A DNA stretch of 64,000 nucleotides from Blasia pusilla (lineage: Eukaryota > Marchantiophyta > Marchantiopsida > Blasiales): NCBI GenBank assembly GCA_050084515.1, contig CM114274.1, positions 27,838,001-27,902,000 of the forward strand, given 5' to 3'. Each line of letters begins with the position of its first letter. Within the stretch, counting starts at the first letter, position 1. Position numbers and translations under genes: made by a program. Of the stretch, positions 1 through 11,579 are shown one piece after another. The notes beneath the pieces were generated by a model. It was not told where the DNA came from. It saw nothing but the letters and a program-made list of their open reading frames with translations, and did no database searches.

Positions 1-935
1 CTAGACCGTTTATATAAAGGCACGCGTTGTGACATCACGGAATCGGCCGGGTCCAAGAGAGAGTTCTATAGAGGGAATGTTTCCTCGTTCACTTCCGACG
101 CCCGAGTGTATCTTTCCCGCTGTTTCTAGTGAGGGTGTGGCCCACGTAAGGAATATCGAAGTCAATCGCATGGACGTGTGTGTGTGTGGCAAGATATGTT
201 TCTTACGAGATAGCATCCATATCCACTTCCTTTCTTCCTAGGTATTCGGACGCTTGCGCTTGTGTGGAGCCCTCATTAATTCTTGTTGCTTTCTATCCAT
301 TTGGAATCATGCTAGCTATTCTTCATGCGTGACTCTTTTGCCTTATCATGGGATCTATTAGTGCACATGCTACCTTTGGGAATGGAAAGAATGGCTTGGC
401 ACTCCACCCAAACGCAAGAAACCTTATAGGTTTTTTTGGATTTTAAAATGTTTCTAAAGAACCTTAATAATATGAAACTTAACAAATTTAATACACTTGT
501 GTCCTTTTTTGGGGTGGATTGTAAGGAGATGTTGGTGTATGCAAATATGGTCAAATAGCTCACATGATATATTGCATTGAGCTTGATCTACAATTGGATA
601 AGATTCATGTGCTTTTTAGATAAGTTATTTTTTTTGGAGTTGCAATATGACACTCATTTGAGCAATCAAAGTAACTCAATATAAATTTGAGATTTGGTCC
701 GTTGGAATCTTCATTATTTGGATTTTTTTTTTCATTCCTAGACCTTTTCACTTAGATATGTGGTTTTTTCTTTTTTTATTTTTCATTGTATTTTCATAGA
801 TGGGATCAATGTTGGTTTGTTTCATGAATTTTATCTTTTGTGAAAATTTTGTGAGTTCATGATCATAGGCGCCAATTTTATGGGTTTATAATCAAGGAAT
901 CACAAAGCTATTTTCTTCATAGAAAAGTTTGATTT
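1..935. other. AT-rich stretch without recognisable gene
   Basis: I see no convincing coding region. Short open frames at 10-563 on both strands have no recognisable motif. From about 400 the sequence is T-rich with several poly-T runs, typical of plant intergenic DNA. Confidence 0.5.
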
Positions 936-1075
936 TGTCGTGCGCATACACATCGCTACAAAACATACATCTTTGTCACCGAATACACATACAAACATAC
1001 AAGATACCATACTAACTCATGGCATCTAACCATCGAGACAATCGAATACCAAAATATTTCTAATAAATCAAGGGT
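936..1075 (-). repeat. outer copy of the gypsy 3' repeat ('repA') of remnant R1
   Basis: This roughly 140 bp block begins with GTCGTGCGCATACACATCGC and recurs, diverged, at 1621-1755. Related blocks lie at 8531-8680 (E1) and at 58078-58222 and 58435-58580 (E3). In E1 it is the stretch just inside the 3' LTR. In R1 and E3 a second copy lies outside the LTR-derived segment. Confidence 0.6.
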
Positions 1076-1086
1076 CTCTCAACAAG

Positions 1087-1093
1087 TATATAT

Positions 1094-1174
<81 letters not shown>
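1087..1174. repeat. (TA)n microsatellite
   Basis: About 88 bp of nearly perfect TA dinucleotide repeat with one phase slip near 1104. It sits at the edge of the R1 LTR-like segment. Confidence 0.97.
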
Positions 1175-1175
<1 letters not shown>

Positions 1176-1177
<2 letters not shown>

Positions 1178-1620
1178 GCTCTCTCTCACTCACTCATGTC
1201 AAACCCACTCTCCTAATGATAGGCTAGGGTTACTCACAAGGGGAAGAGGACCATAGTCCGCCGCCTCATGCCAAGAGGTTCAACAAAGAGAGAATGAGCT
1301 ATAAAGCTTTCTCTTCTTGGGTATACCCCTTTCCCTCTCCCAAGCTCTCTCCACGGTAAGCTATGCTCGTATGTAACCTCCTTGGCTCCTGATCAAAGGC
1401 CACTTTCAAAAGTGGAAAGTCAAATATACTCAAAACAAAAACCTACCCAAAATAATAAGTTTCTATAGATAGCTCCAAATGAGCTAAAACGAAGTAGAAA
1501 CCTACTCTCCTAGGTTACCTATAGCCTCAACATGTTATCCTCGACCTCTTGAGGCTGTCCTCCAATATCCTCGAAGGCACCCTACGATAAACTCATCGAT
1601 CCATCCTACAAGTCATGACA
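1176..1620 (-). repeat. LTR-like segment of gypsy remnant R1
   Basis: The segment lies between two copies of repA, where the 3' LTR of a minus-strand element should be. In element sense it begins with TGTCATGACTTG, comparable to the TGTCACATCTG start in E1. The stretch 1270-1360 resembles 26030-26115, which supports its being a repeated LTR. It is diverged from the LTRs of E1. Confidence 0.5.
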
Positions 1621-1879
1621 ACTATCATGTGCATACACATCGGTACACAACATACATCGTTGCCACCAAGTACACATACAAACATGTAAGATACTATACT
1701 AACTCATGACATCCAACCATCGATACGATTGAGTACCAAAAGATCTCCAATCGCCATCTAGTTGGTGATTAGGTCCCTCTAACTCCAAATAGCCACGTAC
1801 CATGACTACCTAGTATCTACTCTATGTACATCTTGGGTACATTCATCGTCCCCGAGGAACCCTAGTGAGTGGTGGCGTC

Positions 1880-1970
1880 AAACATGCCATGTGCCATCCT
1901 CTCCACATCCATCATAGACTAGCATCATGGCTATATCACGGGTAGAGGCACAGAACACGCAACGTAAGCA
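1880..1970 (-). pseudogene. PHD finger remnant at the pol C-terminus of R1
   Basis: The minus-strand reading gives CLRCVFC followed by MMLVYDGCGEDGTWHV and then a stop. This matches the first half of a PHD finger (C-x2-C, then MLVCDGC, then GWH). The third zinc cysteine is Tyr (TGT to TAT) and the second half is lost. PHD fingers bind histone H3 tails in known proteins; here it is a dead copy. Confidence 0.7.
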
Positions 1971-3440
1971 TGCAAGAACTATTGCTAAGCTCAAATTGAT
2001 TGTACTGTCTATGTTAGGAAGATGACATGACGTACAATTACGCACATGGTCCTTCCAAACCATACCATCGCATCCATCCAATAAGAGAACACCATATAGC
2101 AAGACATCATGCATCCTCAAGATGATGCGCCATGCAGTCAAATCTAATTTTTAGGTGTCATTTGCTGCAAGTAAACATAGTCTCCCCCATGAAACCTCTG
2201 GATAGTTGGTTGATAACCACCTTCTCAAATAGTAGCATACTTCAAAGTATCATGATGCTGCATAATCACCAAGTTCTCAAACTCTATGGGCATAACTCTT
2301 TGAAATAACTCAACCCTTTGAGAACATACTTGCATCCATACATCAGGGTCATTGAGGTTCAACACCTCACTAGCATCTTGAAAAATGACCGTAGGTAAAT
2401 CAAATTCTTGACCATAAAGTAAAAAATAAGTTGAGAAAGATGCTAAGGATGTATGGCTGGTCAATCTGTATCCCATTGCCAACCAAAAAAATTGTAGGTC
2501 CCAATCTTCTAGGTGAATTCTCTGCAAGTCATCCGTGCGTAAACCTCTCTTCATCATTTGCACAACCCTCTCTGCTAGTCCATCCGCCTTACGATGATCT
2601 CGTGAAGTGGTGCGGTGGTCAATCTATGCTTGATCACACCAAGGCGTGAAAATCCTCGCGAAACTATACGTTGGTCTTTCAAGAGAACAGCTCATGGGCC
2701 ATAATGACTCAACACTCGATCTTGGAAGGCATATTCTACTCCCTCACTCACTTTGTCATGCAATGCAACAAACTCTATCGACTTTGAGAAGTTCTCGATC
2801 ATTACCAACACATATTGACTTTGGCGCTTTGCCAAAGGTAAAGATCATGCAAAATCCAAACTCCATTTATAACCCAAACCCATAATCAACAGTAGATGTA
2901 ACTGTGGAGTCGGAGCTTTGAACAATGCCCGGATCCGATCACACACCATGCTCATGGTAAAAAACTGCTGAACATCCGTGTGCATGTCTCACCACCAATA
3001 TTGTATCTAGAGCAAACTATATGTCTGCTTCATTCAAAAGTGACCAACTCCTCGTGGGCATGCTTTATCAAAGGTGGTCTTTGTGAAGGATGCGACACTA
3101 TGCGTATTCTACCATCCTTCCAAAGTGGCAACACATGTGTTTCCTCCCACCAAAACCGTCGAGCTTGTTGTAGGATCACATCGTACTCTCTAGCACCCAA
3201 TGTGCTCACGACGCTACTATTACGCGGGTACTCATAGACTATTCCATCCTCGTGAATATCTTGACCACATGTTGCCTCCTCACCAACCTCTAGATCTAAG
3301 GACTCTCCATCAGGCCTTGCCATCAAAGTCCCAACACTCTGGCTCTCCATAGCCAACAAGTCCAAATAGGTTGACGCGTGCCATCGAGGCACCAACTCCT
3401 CATCACTCTCTCGATGCCAACGAGCTCCAGTCACATCTCT
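1971..3440 (-). pseudogene. gypsy integrase and GPF-like module, R1
   Basis: This is the Ty3/gypsy integrase, which inserts element cDNA into the host genome. Visible on the minus strand are the HAHEEL start of the zinc-binding region (about 3065), the conserved ADGLAERVVQ segment holding the catalytic Glu (about 2580), and the QHHDTLKYATI block with the following GVLLLDGCDGMVWKDHVRN stretch of the GPF-like module. Several frameshifts and stops separate these pieces, so no functional protein is possible. Confidence 0.8.
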
Positions 3441-5130
3441 ATGGAAAACTGCTAAACAAGCATAACTGGTGGAAAACGGCTCTCACACACACACACACCA
3501 CCATGGAGAATGAAATTTGTAATGGAAGAATGAGTGGAGGCTGGTCCTCTTCTCAATTATATAGGGTATGTACAAGCAACCCTAACCCTATCCTTAACCA
3601 TAGTCTCGAGTTAGACTAACTAGGATTAACTAACCCTAGTTAAGACAATCGTGCTTAAGTGACTAACCAAGATTAAGCTTCCCTACTTTGTGTGAGTACC
3701 AAATGTAGCAGTTCAGGTGTCTCATAAGCTTGACTATAACTCAATCTTCAATGATCTTGTTGACTTAGGCATGACTCAACCCATCTGCATCCTCGTTGAG
3801 CATCCAAAGTTGATGTACCACCTAGAAATCATACTCTTGCAACAATAGAGCCCACCTTGCAAGCTTCAACGTAAGCTTGTCGGACTCCATAAATGATTTT
3901 AATAATTGATGATGAGTAATGATGGTAAAGGGGTTTCCAAATAAGGAACACTTGAAATGCACGATAGCCCATATTGCAGCTAAGCACTCATCCTCAAACG
4001 AGCTATACTTTGCCTCTGGAGTATTTTTTGAGCAACTAGCAGAGGCCATCCCAAACTCTCTACCCTCATTGTCATGCTAGGTGAGCACCACTCCAAGCCC
4101 CAAAAACCCTCCAATCTGTATGCAACAAGAAAGTACACCCCCTAATCGGTCTCCTCAATATGGATGCGGACGTCAACCTTTCTTTGAGCAACTGAAATGC
4201 TCTATCCTACTCATCCCCAAGATGCCACTTATGATTCACCTTGGTCAGCAAAGTTAGTGGCTTTGCAATCAAACTAAAATCCTTGACGTACCATAGGTAA
4301 ACGTTTGCCAATTCCATGAATGTACAATCTTGACTCACATAAGTAGGGCGTGGATTACATGAGACAACCTCTATCTTTTTCTCTTGAATACCAAGGCCAC
4401 TAGGGTGTATCGTATGACCTAAGTACTCAATCTTCTTGTAGAAGAACTTGCATTTGCCTAGATGTAGCTTTAGCCCATGTAATTGCAAGCGTTGAAACAC
4501 CTCCTCCAGATGTCGCTCATACTCTTCAACCATGGCGCTAAAGACTACGATGTCATCAATATAATATCTAGCGAAATCCAGACATGCCAAGATTCTATCC
4601 ATGACCACGTGAAAATTTTTGGGGTGTTCTTTAATCCAAAAGTTAAGAACCACCACTTCAACAAAAAAATTCTTCCCTTGAGGATCGATGCCCAAAAATA
4701 CTGTCTTTTGCCTCTCCTCCAATCTGATAGGCAGCTATTGGTATCTAGCTCGAAGATCTACAAAATTGAAGAACTTTGCATCCCCAATAGTATCAAAGAT
4801 CTCGAAAGGAATGGGCATGGTATACCTATCTGACTTCGTCTGCCAATTGGTAGATTAGTAGTCTCCACACATCCGCCTATCTGACTAGTTCCCATGCGGC
4901 GGGCATGACATGGCCCTCTCCATATCACTATAATTTAAGGATTTTTGGAAGATTGGCGTGTTGCTAGACACCTCAATGCGGATTCCTTGATCCTTCGACA
5001 TACCCAAATCTTGCATATTAAATATAAAGAAACTCCTATGACTCCTACGGCTCCTCATGAACTGATGTATCTAGTGCCCATCTCCTCCCATCAACTTAGG
5101 GCTCAGATCTAGCTCCCTTGCCTCAATTAT
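3441..5130 (-). pseudogene. gypsy reverse transcriptase and RNase H, R1
   Basis: The minus strand encodes Ty3/gypsy RT with the catalytic YYIDDIVVFS motif (about 4560) and the thumb-like LHLGKCKFF block (about 4450). The RNase H/connection region follows with DECLAAIWAIVHFK and ITHHQLLKSFME (4049-3822). The coding frames are 4722-4207 and 4049-3822, with broken frames between them. The pre-RT segment near 5080 matches 11700-11760 of E1. Confidence 0.85.
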
Positions 5131-5861
5131 GACAATTTTAGGACTCTCTAGCGTGGGTATTTGTGGTTGCTATGGCCAAACCCCATCTCAACCAACAGAA
5201 CTCGACTGCTCCCATGCAACCAACTCTAAACTCTCATCGCCTTGGTATGCAAGACTATGAACCATGCCCGATATTGTGGCTTCTGTCTCCTAACGTATCT
5301 ACAACACATCCCAAGAAGTCTAAGGGGGCCTCTCGTGATCACCCTTCCCGTATCTATTTTCTTAGATCTCAATCCCAACCACTACCAAAATCGTCTCGGT
5401 AGGTATGTGTGCGCAACCCTCATAACCAAACAAGCACCAAGAAAAACATCAGAACTCTAGTGGGCTCACGTTGGGATGGTTTTGCGTTGGAGAGGACTCT
5501 TGAAGAAGACACAAGAAATGAGATGCAAAGAAGGTTGAGCATTTTATGCGTTTATGGTCACGACTAGGAAACCTAAACCAAAAGTAAACCAAGACTTGAG
5601 AAGAGTCGAGTCTAGGAAGAATGGTCTCCAAAGAGGTGAGAATTGGATTTGAAATAAGAGTAGCATTTGGGGTTTTGATTGTGAATTTTGGACCATAAAT
5701 TTTAGTCTCGAGATGCGTTTGAGACAAGTAAGGTGGCGTTGGAAAGCTTATGCAAATTTGGTTCCCCAATGTTGTGTGACTTCTTTGGAGCAGACACATG
5801 AGAATGGGGCTCCCCAACATAATAGCTATGACTTGTTGTAATCTTATCTGATGCTGCTCAA
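5131..5861 (-). other. unassigned segment between RT and DNMT remnants of R1
   Basis: It occupies the position of the DNMT-RT linker but I cannot align it with E1. Open frames at 5163-5460 (plus) and 5820-5449 (minus) contain no motif I recognise. It may be a diverged linker or an insertion. Confidence 0.4.
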
Positions 5862-6165
5862 CAACTCATAAGTTGATAATCCATGTCAAGAAGTTCAGGT
5901 CCATCACCTGATCCAAGATATGATGTCGTGATGGCTTTGATAGTGATAGTACTACCATCACTCATGTGGGAAATCCCATCACCCACTCTTGCTCATCGGC
6001 GCTAGACTCCACCAACGGATGTGCTTGGTCATTCCAACACCAAACTAGGACACGCCTTCTTATATGCATAGGAAGTGGGAAAGTGACAAATATGGGAAAG
6101 ACTGCCCATGGCATGCCAATCCTCTTGACCACAATCAACGACGGTCGATCATCGTGCCTCATTGC
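5862..6165 (-). pseudogene. DNMT3-like methyltransferase C-terminus, R1
   Basis: The minus-strand reading contains ADEQEWVMGFPT, one stop, and then ILDQVMDLNFLTW. This corresponds to ADECEHAMGFAT and VLGQAMDLNYLTW in E1, that is methyltransferase motifs IX and X. DDRPSLIVVKRIG upstream matches DDRPHLAMANRVG. The catalytic half of the enzyme is absent. This remnant shows that even the oldest copy in the window carried the methyltransferase. Confidence 0.75.
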
Positions 6166-6239
6166 CTTTGATCTCCGACCATGATTGCAAGATCTAAATT
6201 ATCAATAAACTTAATTATGGGCATTTCCTCTACTTTTTG

Positions 6240-6850
6240 GGTTATCCCATCCTTTGCCAAAGTTTGTTTGTTGAAGATATTTTGTTGTTGTAGTCGATTT
6301 TGATAATCCTCGTTTTGTTGGCTCTAATCTTAGGAGCAAAATCTTCCATAGTTCTAGTTTTCATGACCAAAAAAATTACCTTAGACTTTTCTTACACGAT
6401 ATCCATGTTCTTGCAAACTACTTTAAAAAAAAACTAGATCCTAATTACATCTCGGTTGTTAATTAAAAAATGGCATCAATTCTTGAAATATTGAGAATTT
6501 ATTCCTAACAAAGATAGATAGTTCGTAAGGCTTAGACTCCTTTCCTAATCCTTGGAATATGATCATAATGAGATCATCATCATCATCATTATCATCTACA
6601 AAACTCTAATACTCCCTAATTGATCAGCGATAGTCTAATACCAGGGATATAATTTTCTGAAATATTTTCCTAAAATCATTCAATTATTTCTTTGATTAAA
6701 GATTTCTAAATTTAGAAGATGTATCAAATACTTCATCAAGTGAATCCCACACTTTCTTAAATATATATTCATTTTTAATATCACCTATCATAGATGCATT
6801 GATTGTTATTGATAAGTAATAGATTACATATCTTGCCCTCTTGTTTCACA
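6240..6850 (-). pseudogene. Ty1/copia gag remnant
   Basis: The minus strand reads as a degraded copia Gag. I see KKVWDSLDEVFDTSSK, then IIFQGLGKESKPYELS, and further on a Gln/Asn-rich tail. These correspond to the UBN2-type Gag pattern with W..L...F and the L.GL..Y stretch. Several stops are present. It interrupts R1 on its element-5' side. Confidence 0.65.
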
Positions 6851-7289
6851 CCCTAACATTGGATTAGTGGAGTCTCCTATGGGCTTTGATTCATTATGTG
6901 TGATCAAGGTTTGCTATTCATAACTCATGAAGAATTTCTTGATTTTGTCTAAAATCCCTTCATTTATGACAAACATCATCGAAATTGAAAAACGTCAAAT
7001 TCTAGGGATTTGAAATTTTTATATGAGAATTTTACTCTATGTATCAAGCATAATGAGTCAATTTTTGACTCATTATTCATTAACTTCTATCACAATCTAT
7101 TAAATCAAAATCTAACAAAATTTTCACAAATTTTAAGATTTCATTGAAATTATCACGTCTTTTAGGATCGATCGACAAGTTTATAGTAGGGTGTCTTCGA
7201 GGGTATTGGAGGACATCCTCACGAGGTTGAGCATAACATGCTAAGGTGTTTAGGAGTTTGTTAGTGCATGACGGCACACAATGAGTGGT
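6851..7289. other. AT-rich stretch, no gene seen
   Basis: No coding signal stands out. The part below about 7000 may be a further 5' piece of the copia gag remnant, but I cannot align it. Confidence 0.4.
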
Positions 7290-8050
7290 CTTGTTGGGTG
7301 GGCGTACGAGATGGACGACCAGGATAAAGGACCGCGTAGGTTTTTGGGAGTTTTCGTTACTATAGAGTTGCACAACTTCTTTGCAGAGTTTAGGAGTTGG
7401 TGCGATTCGTAGAGGGCTAGGAACTCTAGAGAATTCAACCTGTTCACAACATGGAATGGAATGTTGTAGCACCTAGAGAGCACACCCATGGATGATTACC
7501 ATGAGTTTTCCCAGAGGTACGCCTTAATGTGATATTAAAGCCTAGAATCTCTACTATGACCCACATTACGTATCATGGATTGAGCTATTTTCAGAAGAGG
7601 AGGAGGAACTAGGAGAGGCTAAATTCTCTACCACTAGTGAGGTTTTGGGAGGGGTGAGTTGGACTCAAGCAATTGCATTGTCCAGTCGGGTTCGTCCTAG
7701 GTTCAACCCCGTGGTTGAGTTCTTTGCCAAGTTGCTTAGAAACTACAAGAGGGTACGGACTGAGAAGTTGGGAAACATCCATGAATTCCATAGGCACACT
7801 AGGGAAGAGTTTGCGGGAGACATTTAATCGCCCAAGTCATCTTATTAGTGTCACTCAAGGGGGTGACACAGGCCCAAGTTGTTCAGGCATGGATGCAATA
7901 TTAGAACGAAACGTGTGGAGATGGATGAGGGATGCAATACTTCTAATGCACATCTTACCGACGTTGCGAGATGTGTTTGAGATGGTGGAGTGCATTGAGC
8001 GCAACATGGCTAAGGAGAGTGAAACAACCATAAGTCACGCGTAAGAGTTA
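7290..8050 (+). pseudogene. gypsy Gag remnant, plus strand
   Basis: The plus-strand reading includes RPRFNPVVEFFAKLLRNYKR and EKLGNIHEFHR. These match FSPIVEFFRQLGKSYHG and DKLKSLQDFHR in the E1 Gag (15154-15426, minus). Upstream, around 7385-7500, the nucleotide sequence follows the E1 segment 15461-15600 in inverted orientation. It is therefore a Gag fragment of the same family lying head-on to E1, with stops. Confidence 0.75.
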
Positions 8051-8069
8051 TCACGATTGAAGAGTAGTA

Positions 8070-8524
8070 AAAATAGCACCCTCGGCCTAAAACTCCACCA
8101 ATCAATCTACATCGGCATATCGAGCCTCGTCCATCCTACGCTATCAAGCAATCCGGACGCTAGCACCCTGGTCCTATCTCACACACATACAAGAGAGGTG
8201 CTCCAATGGCCCAACATGAGAAATATGACTTGGGAAAGCGATCTTCCTCCCTTATATAGGGTTGGGAAGAGCCAAAAGGCTCTTCCCCTAAATATAGCTA
8301 TCCTCTTTGTAACATGCGCGCATAGGTTACCGGGGGCGGGTGACCTGCTCAACAAGTCACTCGGCTGTGAAAGACCTTAATAGGAGAGTTGTCAGAAATG
8401 ATGTTTGTGAACCTATCCTCAACCTCATTTGACACCGCGGGACAAAGTTATACTCAAGACAGTCCGCTGGCTCCTATGCCCTATCCACAATAAATCTCAG
8501 CCTATCGGCTACTCAGATGTGACA
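8070..8524 (-). repeat. 3' LTR of E1
   Basis: In element sense it starts TGTCACATCTGAGTAGCC at 8524. It matches 17188-17531 in direct orientation over the part from about 8070 to 8420. It carries the palindrome-like AGCCAAAAGGCT (about 8272) and a TATATAAG box. The outer end is ragged, so truncation against the neighbouring gag scrap is likely. Confidence 0.7.
8251..8258 (-). promoter_or_regulatory. LTR TATA box
   Basis: TATATAAG on the minus strand inside the LTR, embedded in CCCTATATAAGGGAGG. The identical box is in the right LTR at 17395-17402, in the expected U3/R position. Confidence 0.6.
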
Positions 8525-8742
8525 ATTTTTGTGCGCATACACATCACTACACAACATATGTCGTTGGCCACATCCATACCAAAAAACACCGATCTTCCCC
8601 ACACACGGGTAGATCCACACATGTAGAGAAATCAACTCATATATATATACATAGAGATCACACAACCGCACCCCTAGCTGGCAGTTGGATCCCCCTAACT
8701 CCAGATAGAAAATGTCAGATCTCCCCAACATGACCTACTACC

Positions 8743-8880
8743 CTATACACATCCATCGTCCCGTGGAACTACATCAAGAGGGGGGGTCACATATGACATA
8801 TGCCACCCTCGAGAACAACTATCACATACCAACATAGTGGCTGCACCCCTCGCAAATCTGCACAACATACACCTCAAGCA
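8743..8880 (-). pseudogene. PHD finger at the pol C-terminus of E1
   Basis: One open minus-strand frame reads CLRCMLC, TMLVCDSCSRGWHMSY, then TPPLDVVPRDDGCV and a stop. This is the PHD pattern C-x2-C ... C-x2-C ... H-x2-C. The residue after H is Tyr where E3 has Cys (TGT to TAT), and the final C-x2-C pair is damaged, so zinc binding is probably lost. The frame is shifted relative to the GPF-like module upstream. PHD fingers usually read histone H3 tails; in an element this could direct integration or tether the complex to chromatin, which is inference. Confidence 0.75.
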
Positions 8881-8884
8881 TGCA

Positions 8885-9284
8885 GGTACCACTTCCAAGC
8901 TCGGATCCACTTACCATCCACGTTTGTAAGATGACATAGTGCACAATTGCGCACATGATCCTTCCAAACCATACCATCCCGTCCCTCCAACATGAGGATT
9001 CTGATCGGTAATACCTCACGCACACGTAGGATCGTGCGCCCTGCAATGACATCTAGCGTCATGGGTGCCGCGTGCTGTAAATACACGTAATCTCTAGGAT
9101 AAAACCTCCTAACCCGTGGACAATAACCTCCTCCATGAATGGTCGCGTACCTTAATGTATCTCTATGTTGAGAAATAGCTAAGTTCTCAAAGGCCATATG
9201 CATAACTCTACAAAAAATCTCCGCCCTTTGAGAACACGCTTGTACCCACACATCTGGATCATCCAGATCTAACACCTCCGCCAT
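8885..9284 (-). pseudogene. integrase C-terminal GPF-like module, E1
   Basis: A long open frame with SQHRDTLRYATIHGGGY, RDYVYLQHAAPMTLDV and ILRVREVLPIRILMLEG, ending in KDHVRNCALCHL. This is the C-terminal SH3-like (GPF/Y-type) part of a gypsy integrase, thought to contact DNA or chromatin. E3 has the same module at 58793-59194. No chromodomain is visible; the PHD finger takes its place. Confidence 0.75.
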
Positions 9285-9970
9285 GTCACGTCAAATAGCT
9301 GCAGGTAAATCTGGCTCTCTCCCAAAGAGCAAAAAGTATGGTGAAAATGACGCCAAGGATGCATGCCGACTAAAGCGATAACCCATAGCCAACTATGGCA
9401 ACTGTAGGTCCCACTCCCTCAACTGTCCCCTTGTGCAATCCTCTCTTCACTGTCTGTACCACTCTCTTTGCCAACCCATCCATCTTAGGATGATCTTTAG
9501 ATGTAGTGCGTTGATCTATCAGCGCCTGATCACACAAGGTCTGAAACTCTCCTCTGAACTCGGTACCCTTGTCAGTCAACACCTCCGCCGGTGCACCAAA
9601 GTGACTAAGCACACGATCTAGAAATGCATAAGCGATTCCCTTGCTCGCCTTGTCTAGTAGTACCACCAATACTATCCACTTGGAGAAACGCTCCACCATG
9701 ACCAACACGTACTTGTGATGGCGCCCCGTCAATGGAAAAGGTCCCGCGAAGTCTAAACTCCACCAATAACCTAAACCCATAATCGGAAAAGGATGTAATT
9801 GCGGAGTGGGAGCATTGAAGGATGCTCGCAATCTGTCACATACCATACATCTGGCCACAAACTGACGTACCCTAGTATGCATGCCGCGCCATCGATACTG
9901 AACTTGGAGTAAGCTGTAAGTACGCTTTACTCCAAAATGCCCCAACTCCTCATGGGCATGTCGCACTACA
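9285..9970 (-). CDS. gypsy integrase (zinc-binding and catalytic core), E1
   Basis: The integrase catalyses insertion of the cDNA. The open frame 9966-9370 has the N-terminal HHCC region (RHAHEELGHFG and CMVC), then the first catalytic Asp in WSLDFAGPFP and the second in VLTDKGTEF. The third acidic residue should lie in GLAERVVQ, as seen in E3 and R1, but E1 reads GLAKRVVQ. This GAG-to-AAG change probably abolishes catalysis. The frame breaks just before the C-terminal module. Confidence 0.85.
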
Positions 9971-10800
9971 CTTGCTCGTTGGGAAGTTGAGTTACCACTT
10001 GTATCCTACCATCTCCCCATACTCGCAAAATATGAGTCCCCTCCCACTTGAACCTTCTGGCTCTCTGTAGGATCTGATACCGCTCCCTAGCACTCATTGT
10101 GCTCGCTATGACGCAAGTGCGCAAGAACTCCACAACCTCCTCGTCGTCATGGATATCATGACCACCTATTGCCTCCTCACTGACCTCCGGATCCAAAGAC
10201 TCATCATCCAACCCCACCACTCGAGTCATCACCTGCGGCTGACCTACCGTAGTCAACCAACAAAGATAGGCAGATGCATGCCAACAGGACACTCTCTCTC
10301 CATGCATCGAGCTCCTGTGTCGTCTCTCTGACTCGGACATGGGTTACAACTCAGCCCATCCGCATCTTGGTTCAGCCGACCTGGCATGTGAACCACTGGA
10401 ACTCAAACTCATGTAGTAATAGAGCCCACTTGGCAAGCTTTCTTGTAAGCTTGTCGGACTCCATCAACCACCTCAACAGCTGATGATCAGTGATAAGTGT
10501 GAAAGGGTTGCCAAATAAATAGCACCTAAAATGTGCCACGATCCACACTGCAGCCAAGCACTCTCCCTTGTAGGAGTTGTACTTCACCTTTGTAATATTG
10601 TTTGATCGGCTCGCGTAAGCCACAACTCCTTCTCCTCGTCATCCCTCTGAGTAAGCACTGCTACTAGACCCAACATGCTACAATCGGTATGTAAGTGGAA
10701 TGGGCAACCCCTAACTGGTCTGTGTAAAATGGGTGAGAACGTCAACCTGTCCTTGAGCTTTTGGAATGCTTGCTCCTGATCATCTTCTCACAACCAAACC
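9971..10800 (-). pseudogene. gypsy RNase H and connection, E1
   Basis: The minus strand encodes the RNase H domain that removes RNA from the RNA-DNA hybrid. FHLHTDCSMLGL (about 10700), NSYKGECLAAVWIVAHF and FTLITDHQLLRWLMESDK hold the acidic residues. The frame is broken near 10625 and again near 10370, where the HRPGRLNQDADGLSRNP stretch of E3 should be. The linker to the integrase (10340-9966) is open. Confidence 0.8.
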
Positions 10801-11579
10801 TGATCAAGTCTCGTCAACAAGGTCAAAGACTTTGCAATCGCACTTAAACCCTTGACATACTGTCGATAGAAGTTTGCCTGTCCAAGAAATGCTCAAACTG
10901 GACTCACATCTCTAAGGCATGGAATGTGCACAATAGCCTCCACCTTCGTTTGCTGAACACCCAACCCACTTGGGTATATGGTGTGTCCCAAGTAATCAAT
11001 CTACTCCTGAAAGAATGTGCACTTGCCTAGATGTAACTTCAGTCCATGTAACTGCAATCGCCAAAACACGTCGTCTAGGTATTGCTCATGCTCCTCAACT
11101 GTGGAACTCAAGATAAGAATATCATCTATATAACATTGTACAAAATCCAAGCCAGCCAAAATCCTATCCATCACTCTCTGAAACTCCGGAGGCGCGTTCT
11201 TCAACCCAAATGGTAAGAACCGCCACTGATACAAGCAATATCTCCCGAACTGATATATCCCCCAGAATGCTATCTTCTCCTTGTCCTCCAACTTGATAGG
11301 AAGCTGATGATAGCCATCACAAAGATCTAAAATACTGAAGATGTTTGCATGCCCAACCGCATCAAAGATCTCCTCAGGGGTGGGCATGGCGTACCGATCT
11401 GACCTCGTCTGTAGGTTGATAGGAAGGTAATCTCCACACATCCTCCTATCCGTCCAATTGCCATACATATCCTTCTTCCCCGGCATGACTGTGGCAGATG
11501 CATACTCCCCATGTGATAACTCGACAAGGCCTGCCTCCAACAAGTCCTGATTCTTGCTTTGAATCAAGGCTTGCTCCAT
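10801..11579 (-). CDS. gypsy reverse transcriptase, E1
   Basis: The RT copies element RNA into DNA. The open frame 11579-11001 holds the fingers and palm: LLEAGLVELSHGEYASATVM, RRMCGDYLPINLQTRSDRY, then FSILDLCDGYHQLPIKLEDK with the first catalytic Asp, FLPFGLKNAPPEFQRVMDRI, and the YIDDILILSS active site. LHLGKCTFFQE follows, where the frame ends at a stop, and connection sequence continues to about 10800. Catalytic residues are intact in this copy. Confidence 0.9.

Larger units (their letters stand above)
936..6180 (-). mobile_element. decayed Ty3/gypsy element R1 (DNMT/PHD family)
   Basis: In element sense the order is DNMT C-terminus, a diverged linker, RT, RNase H, integrase, GPF-like module, PHD finger, repA and LTR, all on the minus strand and with many frameshifts and stops. 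The left part of the element (gag, protease, DNMT motifs I-VIII) is missing, and a copia gag scrap lies where it should continue. The same domain order in E1 and E3 shows that it is a fourth, older member of that family. Confidence 0.8.

Noticed and set aside
1087-1174. TA run as a CRISPR-like or regulatory array
   Set aside because: It is a plain dinucleotide microsatellite with no spacers.
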